Shown: positions 44,160-53,769 of the stretch, one piece after another
How the letters are laid out: each line of letters begins with the position of its first letter
How positions within the stretch are numbered: position 1 is the stretch's first letter
The notes under the pieces: generated by a model
Told to the model about the DNA's origin: nothing
Databases searched by the model: none
Seen by the model: only the letters and a program-made list of their open reading frames with translations
Assembly: GCF_014196915.1 (NCBI RefSeq)
Contig: NZ_JACIEP010000006.1
Location: forward strand, 124,001 to 188,000
Length of the DNA stretch: 64,000 nt
DNA from: Dysgonomonas hofstadii
GTDB taxonomy: Bacteria > Bacteroidota > Bacteroidia > Bacteroidales > Dysgonomonadaceae
Direction of reading: 5' to 3'
Program-made: the position numbers and the translations under genes

Positions 44160-45452
44160 ATGCTGAAACTACAGAAGTGGGATATCCCTAAACCGAAAGA
44201 AATGGCGCCAATGCTGATACCTCTGCTATTGACGTTTTATTTCATATACCCTCAGGCTCTGGGGTTTATGGGATCTTCTTTCATTCTGTTTTCAGGTGCA
44301 CTGGGCATAACATATTATGCCTATCACAGATTTCCATTTCGGGAAGTCATAAGTGTACTTTTAGGCATGGCAGTTATTCTCCTATGGTTTTATTCTGTAG
44401 ACTGGTATAATAACGCAAATGACCCATATACCCTGGGCTTTTTCAAAAGTGAGATAGCCTGGTTCTTTTCCTCATATCTCATTATCCTTTATATATTTAA
44501 AGTACATAAAAATCCCACCATAGAAACGGTTTTGAAATACATTGTAGGTGCTGTGGCGCTACAATGCTTCATCACGTTTATAATGTATATGAATGAAAGT
44601 ATCGCCGATTTTTTCTGGGGAATACAGTTCAACAAAGAGTACTCGGAGGAATTAGTTGCCGAAAACAGCTGGCAAAGACTGATGGGATATGGCATCGGAT
44701 TCTTCGGTGCAGGGGCGAACAATGGTGTTGCCCTCGTAATCATTTCTTATCTATTGGTAAGCAAACCTATCAAAAATGAAGAGTTTATTACTCTCTCGGT
44801 GGTATATGTATTTATATTTTACATTAGCTTGTTTATGGCAAGGACAACAGTCGTAGGTGCTGCTGTTGGATTTGGATTAATGGCATTTTTCTATTTTTTT
44901 AAAGGTGAGAGGCACAACAAAAAACAAGTACGCCGGTTTTTGCTGTCATCATTATTCCTGATGTTCTCAGGCTACCTTTTCGTTATGCTATTTTTCGAAG
45001 GTATTTCCAATTGGGCTTTCGAACTCTTTATCAATTTTGTTGAAAGAGGAGAACTACGTACTCAATCGTCAGACGGACTTGGCGAAATGTTCCAGGTTCC
45101 GGAAACAACAAAAGTATTGCTTTTTGGCGATGGCCGCATGGTTTTCCGGGGCACAGATGTCGGCTTTTCCCGTATGCTGTTTTTTGTAGGAGTAGTGGGC
45201 TCTGTTCTATTCTATGCGTATCCTCTCTTTCTTGTCAGAATGTGGGGAACAAAAAATAAAAATGTGAAAATCTTAGGATATACCATCGCAGTTTACTGTT
45301 ACGTATTGAATTTTAAAGGGTGGTTTGACCTTAACCACATATTCTTTATGATCTTTTTCTTTTTTATGTTCTATAAGTACTATGTCTATTATCCTAAAAT
45401 ACAAGGCCAACAAGCTACTCTGAAAAATATAAGAAACAAATACGTAATATGA
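44160..45452 (+). CDS. O-antigen polymerase/ligase-like membrane protein
   Basis: 430 residues with about eleven hydrophobic helices and one larger loop (about 293-330) near GDGRMVFRGTDVGFSRMLFFVG. The GDGR...DVGFSRM region resembles the Wzy/WaaL superfamily active loop, which polymerises repeat units or ligates glycans to lipid A core. No flippase (Wzx) or initiating sugar transferase is in the window. Activity is inferred from topology and context. Confidence 0.7.
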   Translation: MLKLQKWDIPKPKEMAPMLIPLLLTFYFIYPQALGFMGSSFILFSGALGITYYAYHRFPFREVISVLLGMAVILLWFYSVDWYNNANDPYTLGFFKSEIAWFFSSYLIILYIFKVHKNPTIETVLKYIVGAVALQCFITFIMYMNESIADFFWGIQFNKEYSEELVAENSWQRLMGYGIGFFGAGANNGVALVIISYLLVSKPIKNEEFITLSVVYVFIFYISLFMARTTVVGAAVGFGLMAFFYFFKGERHNKKQVRRFLLSSLFLMFSGYLFVMLFFEGISNWAFELFINFVERGELRTQSSDGLGEMFQVPETTKVLLFGDGRMVFRGTDVGFSRMLFFVGVVGSVLFYAYPLFLVRMWGTKNKNVKILGYTIAVYCYVLNFKGWFDLNHIFFMIFFFFMFYKYYVYYPKIQGQQATLKNIRNKYVI

Positions 45453-46153
45453 AAGAATGCATTATTTTGGCAGGTGGGCTCGGAACCAGGCTGCGTGAAG
45501 TAGTAAGTGACGTGCCAAAGGTAATGGCAGAAGTTGCCGGAAAACCATTCCTGTCCTATCTGCTCGATTGGTGTACTATACAGTCATTCGATAGAGTTAT
45601 ACTTTCGGTCGGCTATTTATCTGAAATCATTGTAGAGTGGGTGCAGAGCAATAAATATTCATTCGAAATACAATTTGTAAAAGAAGAAGAACCTCTTGGC
45701 ACAGGAGGAGCCATCAAGTTGGCGATGAATTTTGCTAAAAGCGAAAAGGCCATTATTATTAATGGTGATACTTTCTTCAATGTTGATATTGACCGGTTAT
45801 ATACATTTCATTCTCAAAGAGGTGCTAAAATCAGTTTAGCACTAAAACCAATGGTCAATTTTGACCGTTACGGAAGTGTTCTTCTGGATCAAAAAGATAG
45901 AATTACAGCCTTTAAAGAGAAACAATTCTGCGAATCGGGTTTAATCAATGGTGGTATTTATTTAATAGATAAAACAATTTTCACATCAGCTTCCTTTTCG
46001 GAGAAGTTTTCATTCGAGAAGGAAATTTTAGAAGCAGGAATATCAGAACTTCCCATATATGGCAATATACAGGATACCTATTTTATTGATATTGGTATCC
46101 CTGAAGACTACCGGAAAGCCAATGTTGATTTCCAAAGATTCCATGATCTATGA
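45449..46153 (+). CDS. hddC: D-glycero-alpha-D-manno-heptose-1-phosphate guanylyltransferase
   Basis: 234 residues. Nucleotidyltransferase motif IILAGGLGTRL (about 5-15), then DVPKVMAEVAGKPFL, and NGDTFFNVDID (about 110) for metal binding. HddC makes GDP-D-glycero-alpha-D-manno-heptose from the 1-phosphate. The assignment over a mannose enzyme rests on the next two genes, which give the phosphatase and kinase of the same pathway. It overlaps both neighbours by 4 bases. Confidence 0.8.
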   Translation: MKECIILAGGLGTRLREVVSDVPKVMAEVAGKPFLSYLLDWCTIQSFDRVILSVGYLSEIIVEWVQSNKYSFEIQFVKEEEPLGTGGAIKLAMNFAKSEKAIIINGDTFFNVDIDRLYTFHSQRGAKISLALKPMVNFDRYGSVLLDQKDRITAFKEKQFCESGLINGGIYLIDKTIFTSASFSEKFSFEKEILEAGISELPIYGNIQDTYFIDIGIPEDYRKANVDFQRFHDL

Positions 46154-46722
46154 CAAACGGCCTGCAAAAATATAAATACCTTTTTCTCGACAGGGATGGC
46201 GTTATAAATATAGAACGTCCCGGCGATTATGTCAAATATATATCCGAATTTATTTTTGAGAAAGATGCCTTGAACGCCTTATCAATGCTAGCTTCCTGCT
46301 TTGAAAAAATATTTATAATAACCAATCAGCGTGGAGTCGGACGAGGCAAAATGACAATGGCACAATTACACGACGTACATGCCTATATGTTATCAGAGAT
46401 AAATATAAATAAAGGAAAAATATCAGGAATTTACTGTTGTACCGATACAGAATCCATCTCCATAAATCGTAAACCAAATACCGGAATGGCTTTCCAGATA
46501 CTGGAAGATTTTCCTGATATAGAACTTTCAGAAACGATAATGATAGGTAATAGCAAATCGGATATCCTTTTTGCAAAAAAGCTTGGTATTTACTCCGTTC
46601 TTGTGGGAGACAAATATCCCACGGAAGACGAAATTTACAATATCGCTGATGCATACTACGAAAATTTATATAAGTTTGCACTGTCATTAAAATCAGGCGA
46701 CAATGAAAATAATAAGAAGTAA
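46150..46722 (+). CDS. gmhB: D-glycero-D-manno-heptose 1,7-bisphosphate phosphatase (HAD)
   Basis: 190 residues. HAD motifs: FLDRDGVIN (about 12-20) with the nucleophile Asp, ITNQRGVGRG, KPNTGMAFQI with the Lys, and MIGNSKSDILFAKKLG with the acidic pair. The GmhB-type Cys-His zinc loop is reduced here: GIYCCTDTESIS, not the full CPH/C set, so zinc binding is doubtful. It overlaps hddA by 20 bases. Confidence 0.8.
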   Translation: MTNGLQKYKYLFLDRDGVINIERPGDYVKYISEFIFEKDALNALSMLASCFEKIFIITNQRGVGRGKMTMAQLHDVHAYMLSEININKGKISGIYCCTDTESISINRKPNTGMAFQILEDFPDIELSETIMIGNSKSDILFAKKLGIYSVLVGDKYPTEDEIYNIADAYYENLYKFALSLKSGDNENNKK

Positions 46723-47734
46723 AGCACCTTTCAGGCTTGGGTTGGCAGGCGGAGGGACAGATGTCTCCCCTTATTCCGACCTTTACGGCGGATGCATACT
46801 CAATGCAACCATCAGCCTTTATGCTTATGCAAATATAGAACCCCGTAATGATAGCAAAATAATATTCCGTATTCCACAGACAAATGAGGAATATATATTT
46901 GATTCGGCTCTGGAATTACCAATACTGAATGACAAAGCCGACCTGATGAAAGGAATATACAACAGAATTGTAAAAGATTTTGTAAACAAGCCGTTAGCAT
47001 TCACTCTTACCTGCGCACTGGAAGCTCCTTTCGGTTCAGGCCTCGGCACCTCATCAACACTCGCCGTCGCCATATTAGGTGCATATACCGAGTGGCTGGC
47101 ACTGCCTTTAGGTGAGTATGACCTGGCATATCTGGCATACCTGATAGAACGTATCGATCTGAATCAGGCGGGAGGGAAACAGGATCAGTATTCAGCTGCT
47201 TTTGGCGGTTTCAATTTCATGGAATTTTATGCTGATGACAAAGTTATCGTAAATCCGTTAAGAGTACGAAACGAGACCATCAATGAACTATCCAACAATT
47301 TGTTGCTTTATTATACTAATTCGAGCCGCAACTCGGGCAGCATAATCGAAAAACAGCAAAAGAACGTAAAAGAACAAAAGTCCAAATCCCTCGAGGCCAT
47401 GCACCAGATCAAACAACAAGCCTACGAAATAAAGGAAGCCGTCCTTAAGAATAATCTGGATGAAATAGGCCATATTCTTCACCGGGGATGGAGCCACAAA
47501 CGGGAAATGGCAGAAGGGATTACTACCCCATTCTTCGAAGAATTGTACGAGACAGCAATCAAAGCAGGATCTATAGGAGGAAAAATCTCCGGCGCGGGAG
47601 GTGGAGGATACGTATTCTTCTATTGTCCGGGTAATACCCGCTTTGAGGTAGCCAAAGCGTTGGAAAAACTGGGAGGAAAGGTTCAGCCCTATTCATTTAC
47701 TAAAAAAGGATTGGAAACCTGGCATATTAAATAA
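46703..47734 (+). CDS. hddA: D-glycero-alpha-D-manno-heptose-7-phosphate kinase (GHMP)
   Basis: 343 residues. GHMP kinase: it opens with KAPFRLGLAGGGTDVSPY and has the ATP loop PFGSGLGTSSTLAVA (about 110-124) and a C-terminal GKISGAGGGGYVFF. The start and GGTDVSPY block are typical of HddA, which makes heptose 1,7-bisphosphate. Together with gmhB and hddC it gives GDP-heptose; the isomerase gmhA, needed to start from sedoheptulose-7-phosphate, is not in the window. Confidence 0.85.
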   Translation: MKIIRSKAPFRLGLAGGGTDVSPYSDLYGGCILNATISLYAYANIEPRNDSKIIFRIPQTNEEYIFDSALELPILNDKADLMKGIYNRIVKDFVNKPLAFTLTCALEAPFGSGLGTSSTLAVAILGAYTEWLALPLGEYDLAYLAYLIERIDLNQAGGKQDQYSAAFGGFNFMEFYADDKVIVNPLRVRNETINELSNNLLLYYTNSSRNSGSIIEKQQKNVKEQKSKSLEAMHQIKQQAYEIKEAVLKNNLDEIGHILHRGWSHKREMAEGITTPFFEELYETAIKAGSIGGKISGAGGGGYVFFYCPGNTRFEVAKALEKLGGKVQPYSFTKKGLETWHIK

Positions 47735-47739
47735 ACCGG

Positions 47740-48597
47740 ATGAAAATTGCTGTTTTAATAAGGGTTTACGACCGCACTGAAGACCTGAAATATAACCTTC
47801 GGATAATCACAGATACTTGGAAAGAGAATCAATATTACATCATAGTTGTCAGTAATGGAAAAAATAAGGGATATGAGATACTGCCCGAATCCGTTTCGCT
47901 GATCGATAAACTTGTTATACTTGAAGAAAACGCCGGTCACCGTAAAGGAAACTCACAGTTATTGATAGAAGGGGCAAAACACATCCCCGAAGATTGCGAT
48001 TTCACACTTATTCTGGAAGCCGATACATGGATGTACGGTGATTCTGTACTATCAAAATATGCAAAGCTTTTATCTGCAAATGAAAAAACAGTATGGGCAA
48101 GCGCCGACTGGTATGACAAATTTTATGCATTAGCTACTGATATAGCCCTGATAAAGACCGGTTACATAAAAGAAAATCCCGGCATATTCGACTTCGAGCT
48201 TTTTCCGGAATGCCATATCTCCAATTTTTTAAGGGACACAGATGCCGGATATCTCTGGATAACAGAAAATATGCCTGTTCATGTGCCCAGTTACATCAAA
48301 TGGAAATATCCTTATGTACCCAATATAAAGGAGGGACGTTTTTATGTATTCCCTAAATCGAAGATGGCGACCCATCACATCGAATTTCTGAAAGGTGGCA
48401 TAGAAAAAAAGAAATTTTACTTCAACGTTTTAGCGGGTACCGATTATTTTACTGAAGTAAAAACACCATATAAAAGATGGAACCGGTTTACAATGCGTTT
48501 TTGGATTGGTTTGAGTAAATGTTTTTTAAAAAGAAGCTGGTATAGTAAGAAAACGTATAAGGAAATTAAAAATGAAGAATTAAAAATGAAGAATTAA
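47740..48597 (+). CDS. Glycosyltransferase-like protein (GT-A fold)
   Basis: 285 residues. It begins MKIAVLIRVYDRTEDLKYNL and has ILEADTWMYG (about 92) as the DXD-like metal site. Sequence such as HISNFLRDTDAGYLW is unlike the GT2 genes upstream, so the family is uncertain. The last about 12 residues (EIKNEELKMKN and the stop) are encoded by the short-period repeat at 48562-48607, so the natural C-terminus may have been extended. It follows hddA by 5 bases. Confidence 0.7.
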   Translation: MKIAVLIRVYDRTEDLKYNLRIITDTWKENQYYIIVVSNGKNKGYEILPESVSLIDKLVILEENAGHRKGNSQLLIEGAKHIPEDCDFTLILEADTWMYGDSVLSKYAKLLSANEKTVWASADWYDKFYALATDIALIKTGYIKENPGIFDFELFPECHISNFLRDTDAGYLWITENMPVHVPSYIKWKYPYVPNIKEGRFYVFPKSKMATHHIEFLKGGIEKKKFYFNVLAGTDYFTEVKTPYKRWNRFTMRFWIGLSKCFLKRSWYSKKTYKEIKNEELKMKN

Positions 48598-48637
48598 AAA
48601 TTATGCGAATCACTTTCATTATTCATTATTCATTTAT
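48562..48637. repeat. Short-period repeat with inverted arms
   Basis: GAATTAAAAATGAA units (14-nt period, 48562-48607) run over the end of the preceding gene. After a short spacer they are followed by TTCATTATTCATTATTCATT (48615-48634), which is the inverse with four mismatches. The whole lies between two glycosyltransferase genes of one operon. Confidence 0.65.
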
Positions 48638-48643
48638 TAAACT

Positions 48644-49705
48644 ATGTTTGTAGTAAACGGAAGGTATCTGACACAAAAAGCAACAGGCGTCCATCGTTAT
48701 GCTTTCGAAATATGTAATAAACTGCATGAAATGGGTGTGGATTTTCATGTGGCTATTCCGCAGGAAATCCACACCGATTATAAATTCAGTTTTAAAACCG
48801 TCAGGTGCGGATCATTAAATACCCATCTTTGGGAACAGATCTCCCTGCCCCGCTACTTGAAAAAGATTGGCAATCCTTTACTTATCAGTTTTACCGGCTG
48901 TGGACCGTTGTTCTATCGTAACCAAATAATGACCATCCATGATGTGTCGCATGAACGCTATCCCCAATGGTTTTCACCAAATTACTTTCGTTTCTATCAT
49001 TTTATGATGCCACGCATCGGAAAGAAAGCACATGCTGTTCTGACTGTCAGTGAATTTTCAAAGAAGGAGATTGTAGATACATTGGGTATCGACATAAATA
49101 AGATTCATGTAATACACAGCAATGTGCCTTTCCACAACAAACCATCGAAAGAGGAAATACTGGATTTCAAACGGGATTCTTCATCCGATAAGTATATTTT
49201 AGCCGTATCTTCAATGGATCCGCGCAAAAACTTCGAACGGTTAGTTACTGCCTTTAATAAGGTTAAGGATAAATCCGTTAAGCTATATATCATCGGAATG
49301 TCTTTCAAGGCATTTAATACACCTGATCTGCAAAAACTGATCGGAGAGAATGTATATTTACCCGGATATATTTCCGATGACGCCCTTCAAAACATGTATC
49401 AAAATGCGCTTCTATCCGTTTATCCTTCATTGTATGAGGGATTTGGCCTTCCTCCCTTAGAGGCCATGACTTACGGTTGTCCCGCCATCAATTCTGATAT
49501 TCCTGCTTTGCGCGAAGTGAGCGAAGACGCTGCACTGTATGTCGATCCGTATGATATAGATGATATGGCCATGAAAATAGAACAATTGCTGAATGATGAA
49601 CCTCTAAGAAAGAAGTTGCAATTGAAAGGGCTGGAACAGATAAAAAAATATTCCTGGGAAAAATCTGCGAAGCAAGTGTATGAACTGGCACAAAAATATA
49701 TATAG
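48644..49705 (+). CDS. Glycosyltransferase family 4 (last of glycan operon)
   Basis: 353 residues. It opens VVNGRYLTQKATGVHRYAFE, then has MTIHDVSHERYPQWFS, LTVSEFSKKEIV, SSMDPRKNFERLV and the donor motif YPSLYEGFGLPPLEAMTYGCPAINSD. This resembles mannosyltransferases of the WbaZ/MtfB type, so it may use a GDP-sugar, possibly the GDP-heptose made in the operon (inference). It is preceded by the repeat at 48562-48637 and followed by a terminator. Confidence 0.9.
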   Translation: MFVVNGRYLTQKATGVHRYAFEICNKLHEMGVDFHVAIPQEIHTDYKFSFKTVRCGSLNTHLWEQISLPRYLKKIGNPLLISFTGCGPLFYRNQIMTIHDVSHERYPQWFSPNYFRFYHFMMPRIGKKAHAVLTVSEFSKKEIVDTLGIDINKIHVIHSNVPFHNKPSKEEILDFKRDSSSDKYILAVSSMDPRKNFERLVTAFNKVKDKSVKLYIIGMSFKAFNTPDLQKLIGENVYLPGYISDDALQNMYQNALLSVYPSLYEGFGLPPLEAMTYGCPAINSDIPALREVSEDAALYVDPYDIDDMAMKIEQLLNDEPLRKKLQLKGLEQIKKYSWEKSAKQVYELAQKYI

Positions 49706-49726
49706 ATATAATCGATAATATACAAA

Positions 49727-49757
49727 AAAAAGAGCTGTGAAAATCATAGCTCTTTTT
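49727..49757. terminator. Terminator after the glycan operon
   Basis: AAAAAGAGCTGTGA (49727-49740) pairs with TCATAGCTCTTTTT (49744-49757) with one G-T pair. It separates the operon from the convergent lipoprotein gene and can act both ways. Confidence 0.85.
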
Positions 49758-49778
49758 CGTTTATACTTCAACTCTTAT

Positions 49779-50321
49779 CTACTCATATTCGTCTTTGTAG
49801 AATTTCAGGAATTCATCTTTTCTAAACAATTTCTTCATTGTTACCGTACCTGTCTTAGATGTTGTGATTTCATCCTTGAACGGAGCATCTACCTGGAAAT
49901 TCAGGTCGCCTGTATAAAGAACCGGTTCGTTGGATACCAAAGGGAACGGGCCTTCATATGTTTGGCCATCGATATTGATAATGGTATCGTTCGCTGTCGA
50001 TTGCATACCAACTCCATATTCCTGCAATACCCTCACATAAGTAGACAAAGTAGGATTTAGCATAACATGATCCTGATCGAGATTGAATTTAACCTCTTGC
50101 CCGTCTCCCACTTTCATAGTATGTTCTCCTTTACTAAGAGTTCCATCCATCTTTTTATACTCTTTTGCACCTATCGATATCGCATCTTTTCCGTCTATTG
50201 AAACCGAAATTGCCTGATCAGTAGGATTATCGATGGAATAAGTTGCTCCACCGGAACATGAACTCATAAAGAATAATACAACAATCAGTGCTGTAGCAAT
50301 GTTTGTGATGTGTTTTTTCAT
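49779..50321 (-). CDS. Lipoprotein of unknown function
   Basis: 180 residues. The signal peptide ends in the lipobox MSSC (Cys about 22). The mature part is beta-rich: YSIDNPTDQAISVSIDGKD, LSKGEHTMKVGDGQEVKF and GDLNFQVDAPFKDEI. The first half resembles immunoglobulin-like domains that handle charged side groups, but no family is certain. On the minus strand a TATATTTG -7 box lies at 50364-50371. Confidence 0.7.
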   Translation of the reverse strand: MKKHITNIATALIVVLFFMSSCSGGATYSIDNPTDQAISVSIDGKDAISIGAKEYKKMDGTLSKGEHTMKVGDGQEVKFNLDQDHVMLNPTLSTYVRVLQEYGVGMQSTANDTIINIDGQTYEGPFPLVSNEPVLYTGDLNFQVDAPFKDEITTSKTGTVTMKKLFRKDEFLKFYKDEYE

Positions 50322-50616
50322 TTTGTCTTAATTTACAGTTTGAGTTTAATTTTGTGTCGGAAACAAATATAGGGATATTCTCTCTTCAGGAAAATATTTT
50401 CGAGCCTTTGTTTTTAACAATCCATGTAAACAAGCAGTTAAAATGACACTCACAAATCTGATAATAAGAAGCTTAACATGTATTGAAATAAAATGTATGT
50501 AAACTTGTATTTTATTTTGAAAACTTTATCAATATTATTTTTAGTAAACAGTAACTAGTAGTCATTAAGAATAATTTACAGAAGATGAAGAATATTGAAA
50601 ATAAAATATATAAGGT

Positions 50617-50737
50617 TTTTCTCTTTGTCATGCTAGAGCGAAGCGAAGCATCTAAAAAGGGAGATCCTTCGTTCCTAAGGATGACAAAAACAAAATAAAA
50701 AAAACTAAAATATGTGTCAACTTTGTCAACTTTTAAC
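50617..50737. repeat. Composite dispersed-repeat locus 6
   Basis: The 681-base gap before the frd operon holds a hairpin unit (GTCAT at 50627 to ATGAC at 50685) and, 31 bases on, the GTCAACTTTGTCAACTTTT tandem (50716-50734), in the same order as at 89-192. No gene is seen. The frd promoter lies further downstream. Confidence 0.75.
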
Positions 50738-50874
50738 AGTTTTAACTATCGGTCTGCATATTTAATCAGGCAGAATAAATCAGGCTCAAAACCTATTTCA
50801 TGTGGAGATAAAAATAAGTTTCTCAAACAATAAAACATTTTGCTTTAAAAAGGGCAAAAAGCCCCGTGTATTCC

Positions 50875-50905
50875 TTTGAAAATCCCTTTATTTAATCTAT
50901 TTTTG
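50875..50905 (+). promoter_or_regulatory. frdCAB promoter
   Basis: TTTG (50875-50878) is followed after 19 bases by TATTTTTG (50898-50905), a near-ideal Bacteroidetes promoter. The leader to the frdC start is about 90 bases. Confidence 0.65.
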
Positions 50906-51002
50906 CATGACTATAGAAAAAAATGATAGCAGATGCTTATTTTCTATATTATATATCAACTAATAATTAACTATTCTATATAACTAAAAACAATTTTAAT
51001 TT

Positions 51003-51704
51003 ATGAGTTGGTTACTAAAATCTTCTATTGGTAAGAAGCTGATAATGAGTGTAACGGGAGTCGCTCTTATCTTATTTTTGCTGTTCCATGCGGCAATGAA
51101 TGTAACGGCTGTTTTCTCAGAAGAAGCTTACAATACCATTTGTGCTCTTTTGGGTGCTAACTGGTATGCAGTAGCAGGTACAGCCGCATTAGGCGCATTG
51201 GTGGCTCTTCACTTCATTTATGCACTAATTCTTACCCTCCAAAACCGCAAGGCTCGCGGAAACGACAGCTATGCGGTAAATGTACGCCCGAAAAATGTTG
51301 AATGGGCATCGCAGAATATGTTTGTTCTGGGAGTTATCGTTATCGGATTTATGGTGCTTCACCTCAGCCAGTTTTGGTACAAAATGATGTTTGTTGAATT
51401 AATGGGACAACATCATGTACAATTGGGTGATACTGTAGTGTCTCCTCAGGATGGAGCAGAGTTTATAAAATACTACTTCAGCCAGCTTTGGGTTGTAATA
51501 GCCTATCTTATCTGGTATGTTGCCCTATGGTTCCACCTGTCTCATGGATTCTGGAGTGCTATTCAGACTATCGGATGGAATAACAAAATATGGATGAATC
51601 GCTGGAAAGTGATCGGACAAGTACTTGCCACAGTTATTTGCCTGGCATTTGCTTTCGTTACTATCTATTTCTATGCCAGACATTATTTCTGTCCATTCGC
51701 TTAA
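51003..51704 (+). CDS. frdC: Fumarate reductase/succinate dehydrogenase cytochrome b subunit
   Basis: 233 residues with five membrane helices and the haem-binding His candidates of the Bacteroidetes/epsilon FrdC type (FLLFHAAMN, LHFIYALI, LHLSQFWYK, WFHLSHGFW). It anchors the FrdAB enzyme and passes electrons from menaquinol. It is the first gene of the operon; frdA begins 46 bases after its stop. Confidence 0.95.
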   Translation: MSWLLKSSIGKKLIMSVTGVALILFLLFHAAMNVTAVFSEEAYNTICALLGANWYAVAGTAALGALVALHFIYALILTLQNRKARGNDSYAVNVRPKNVEWASQNMFVLGVIVIGFMVLHLSQFWYKMMFVELMGQHHVQLGDTVVSPQDGAEFIKYYFSQLWVVIAYLIWYVALWFHLSHGFWSAIQTIGWNNKIWMNRWKVIGQVLATVICLAFAFVTIYFYARHYFCPFA

Positions 51705-51750
51705 AATAGGCACTGATTATTTTTGTTAAAGATTAAAAGAAAAACAGATT

Positions 51751-53724
51751 ATGAGTACTATACTAGATCCAAAAAAAGATTCAAAAATACCTGAAGGGCC
51801 ATTAGCAGAAAAATGGACCAATTATAAGGCTCACCAGAAGCTGGTGAATCCTGCCAACAAGCGTCGCTTAGACATTATTGTGGTAGGTACAGGCCTTGCA
51901 GGAGCATCGGCTGCCGCGTCTCTTGGCGAGATGGGCTTCAATGTGTTGAACTTCTGTATTCAGGATTCTCCCCGCCGCGCGCACTCTATCGCTGCACAAG
52001 GGGGTATCAATGCTGCAAAGAATTATCAAAACGATGGTGACTCTGTTTACCGTCTTTTCTACGATACAATCAAAGGTGGTGACTACCGTGCCCGTGAAGC
52101 TAACGTATACCGTCTGGCTGAAGTTGCGAACAGCATCATCGACCAGTGTGTTGCTCAGGGAGTTCCTTTTGCCCGTGAATATGGAGGCTTGCTCGACAAC
52201 CGTTCTTTCGGTGGAGCACAGGTGTCACGTACATTCTATGCCAAAGGACAAACAGGACAACAGCTATTGTTGGGAGCTTACTCTGCGTTAAGCCGTCAGG
52301 TACATAAAGGAAGTGTAAAACTTTACACCCGTTACGAGATGCTTGATGTTGTGCTTGTAAAAGATGAAAGTGGAGAAGAACGCGCACGCGGGATTATCGC
52401 ACGCAACCTTGTAACCGGCCACCTTGAGCGCTTTGCTGCTCACGCCGTAGTTATTGCAACAGGTGGATACGGAAATACATTCTTCCTTTCTACAAACGCA
52501 ATGGGATCGAACGGATCGGCTGCTATCCAGGCATACAAAAAAGGTGCTTATTTTGCAAATCCTTGTTTTGCCCAGATTCACCCAACTTGTATCCCTGTTC
52601 ACGGAGAATTCCAATCGAAACTGACATTGATGTCGGAATCGCTTCGTAACGACGGACGCATCTGGGTTCCTAAAAAAATAGAAGATTCGGAAGCTATCCG
52701 TGCAGGAAAGCTAAAACCGACTCAAATAAAAGAAGAAGACCGCGACTACTATCTGGAAAGACGTTACCCTGCATTCGGTAACCTTGTTCCTCGTGACGTG
52801 GCTTCACGCGCCGCGAAGGAAAGATGTGACGCCGGATATGGTGTAGGCTCTACAGGTCTTGCCGTATACCTTGATTTCTCATCTGCAATCCAACGCCTTG
52901 GACGTGATGTTGTAGAAGCACGTTATGGTAACCTGTTCCAGATGTATGAAAAAATAGTTGACGATAATCCATACGAAACTCCGATGATGATCTATCCGGC
53001 AATCCACTATACAATGGGTGGTATCTGGGTTGACTATGAGTTGATGACTTCCATCAAAGGTTTATTTGCCCTGGGAGAAGCTAACTTCTCTGACCATGGA
53101 GCTAACCGTCTGGGTGCATCTGCATTGATGCAGGGACTTGCCGACGGGTATTTCGTTTTACCTTATACTATCCAGAATTACTTATCCGATCAGATTTCTG
53201 TCCCTCGTTTCAGTACCGATCTTCCAGAGTTTGTTCAGACAGAGAATGCAATCAAAGAGAAGGTTGCTAAACTGATGAATATAAAAGGAAACCGTTCGGT
53301 AGACTCTATCCATAAGCAACTGGGAATTATCATGTGGGATTTTGTAGGTATGGCGCGTACAAAAGAGTCTCTTGAAAAAGCTATTGAAGATATCAAAGCC
53401 GTGAAAAAAGAATTCTGGACAAATGTACGTATCCCGGGTGAGGCAACAGATCTGAATACAGAATTGGAAAAGGCACTTCGTTTATCAGATTTTATCGAAA
53501 TAGGTTTATTAATGGCTTACGATGGACTTAACCGCAACGAGTCTTGTGGAGGTCACTTCCGCGAAGAATTCCAAACTCCGGACGGAGAGGCAATGCGTGA
53601 CGATGAACACTATTCATACGTGGCATGCTGGAAATATCAGGGTGATGACACAGCTCCTGAAATGGTTAAAGAACCTCTTGACTATGAGTTCGTAGTAAGA
53701 CAACAACGTAATTACAAAGCTTAA
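51751..53724 (+). CDS. frdA: Fumarate reductase/succinate dehydrogenase flavoprotein subunit
   Basis: 657 residues. It reduces fumarate to succinate (or the reverse) on a covalent FAD. The FAD-binding loop is [17 protein letters not shown] (about 47-62), with [18 protein letters not shown] holding the flavin-linking His, then the substrate region [11 protein letters not shown] and [19 protein letters not shown]. Succinate is a major end product in Bacteroidales, so the fumarate-reducing direction is likely. A foreign gene separates it from frdB. Confidence 0.96.
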   Translation: MSTILDPKKDSKIPEGPLAEKWTNYKAHQKLVNPANKRRLDIIVVGTGLAGASAAASLGEMGFNVLNFCIQDSPRRAHSIAAQGGINAAKNYQNDGDSVYRLFYDTIKGGDYRAREANVYRLAEVANSIIDQCVAQGVPFAREYGGLLDNRSFGGAQVSRTFYAKGQTGQQLLLGAYSALSRQVHKGSVKLYTRYEMLDVVLVKDESGEERARGIIARNLVTGHLERFAAHAVVIATGGYGNTFFLSTNAMGSNGSAAIQAYKKGAYFANPCFAQIHPTCIPVHGEFQSKLTLMSESLRNDGRIWVPKKIEDSEAIRAGKLKPTQIKEEDRDYYLERRYPAFGNLVPRDVASRAAKERCDAGYGVGSTGLAVYLDFSSAIQRLGRDVVEARYGNLFQMYEKIVDDNPYETPMMIYPAIHYTMGGIWVDYELMTSIKGLFALGEANFSDHGANRLGASALMQGLADGYFVLPYTIQNYLSDQISVPRFSTDLPEFVQTENAIKEKVAKLMNIKGNRSVDSIHKQLGIIMWDFVGMARTKESLEKAIEDIKAVKKEFWTNVRIPGEATDLNTELEKALRLSDFIEIGLLMAYDGLNRNESCGGHFREEFQTPDGEAMRDDEHYSYVACWKYQGDDTAPEMVKEPLDYEFVVRQQRNYKA

Positions 53725-53728
53725 ATCA

Positions 53729-53761
53729 GTTGACGAGTAAACAAGTAGACAAGTAAACAAG
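53729..53761. repeat. Left flank module of the four-helix-bundle gene
   Basis: A run of 8-nt-period units (GTTGACGAGTAAACAAG, then GTAGACAAGTAAACAAG) ends 8 bases before the ATG. A shortened form, GTTGACAAGTAAACAAG, stands without a gene at 11907-11923, and a near relative fills the serC-serA spacer. Confidence 0.7.
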
Positions 53762-53769
53762 TTTTTTTG

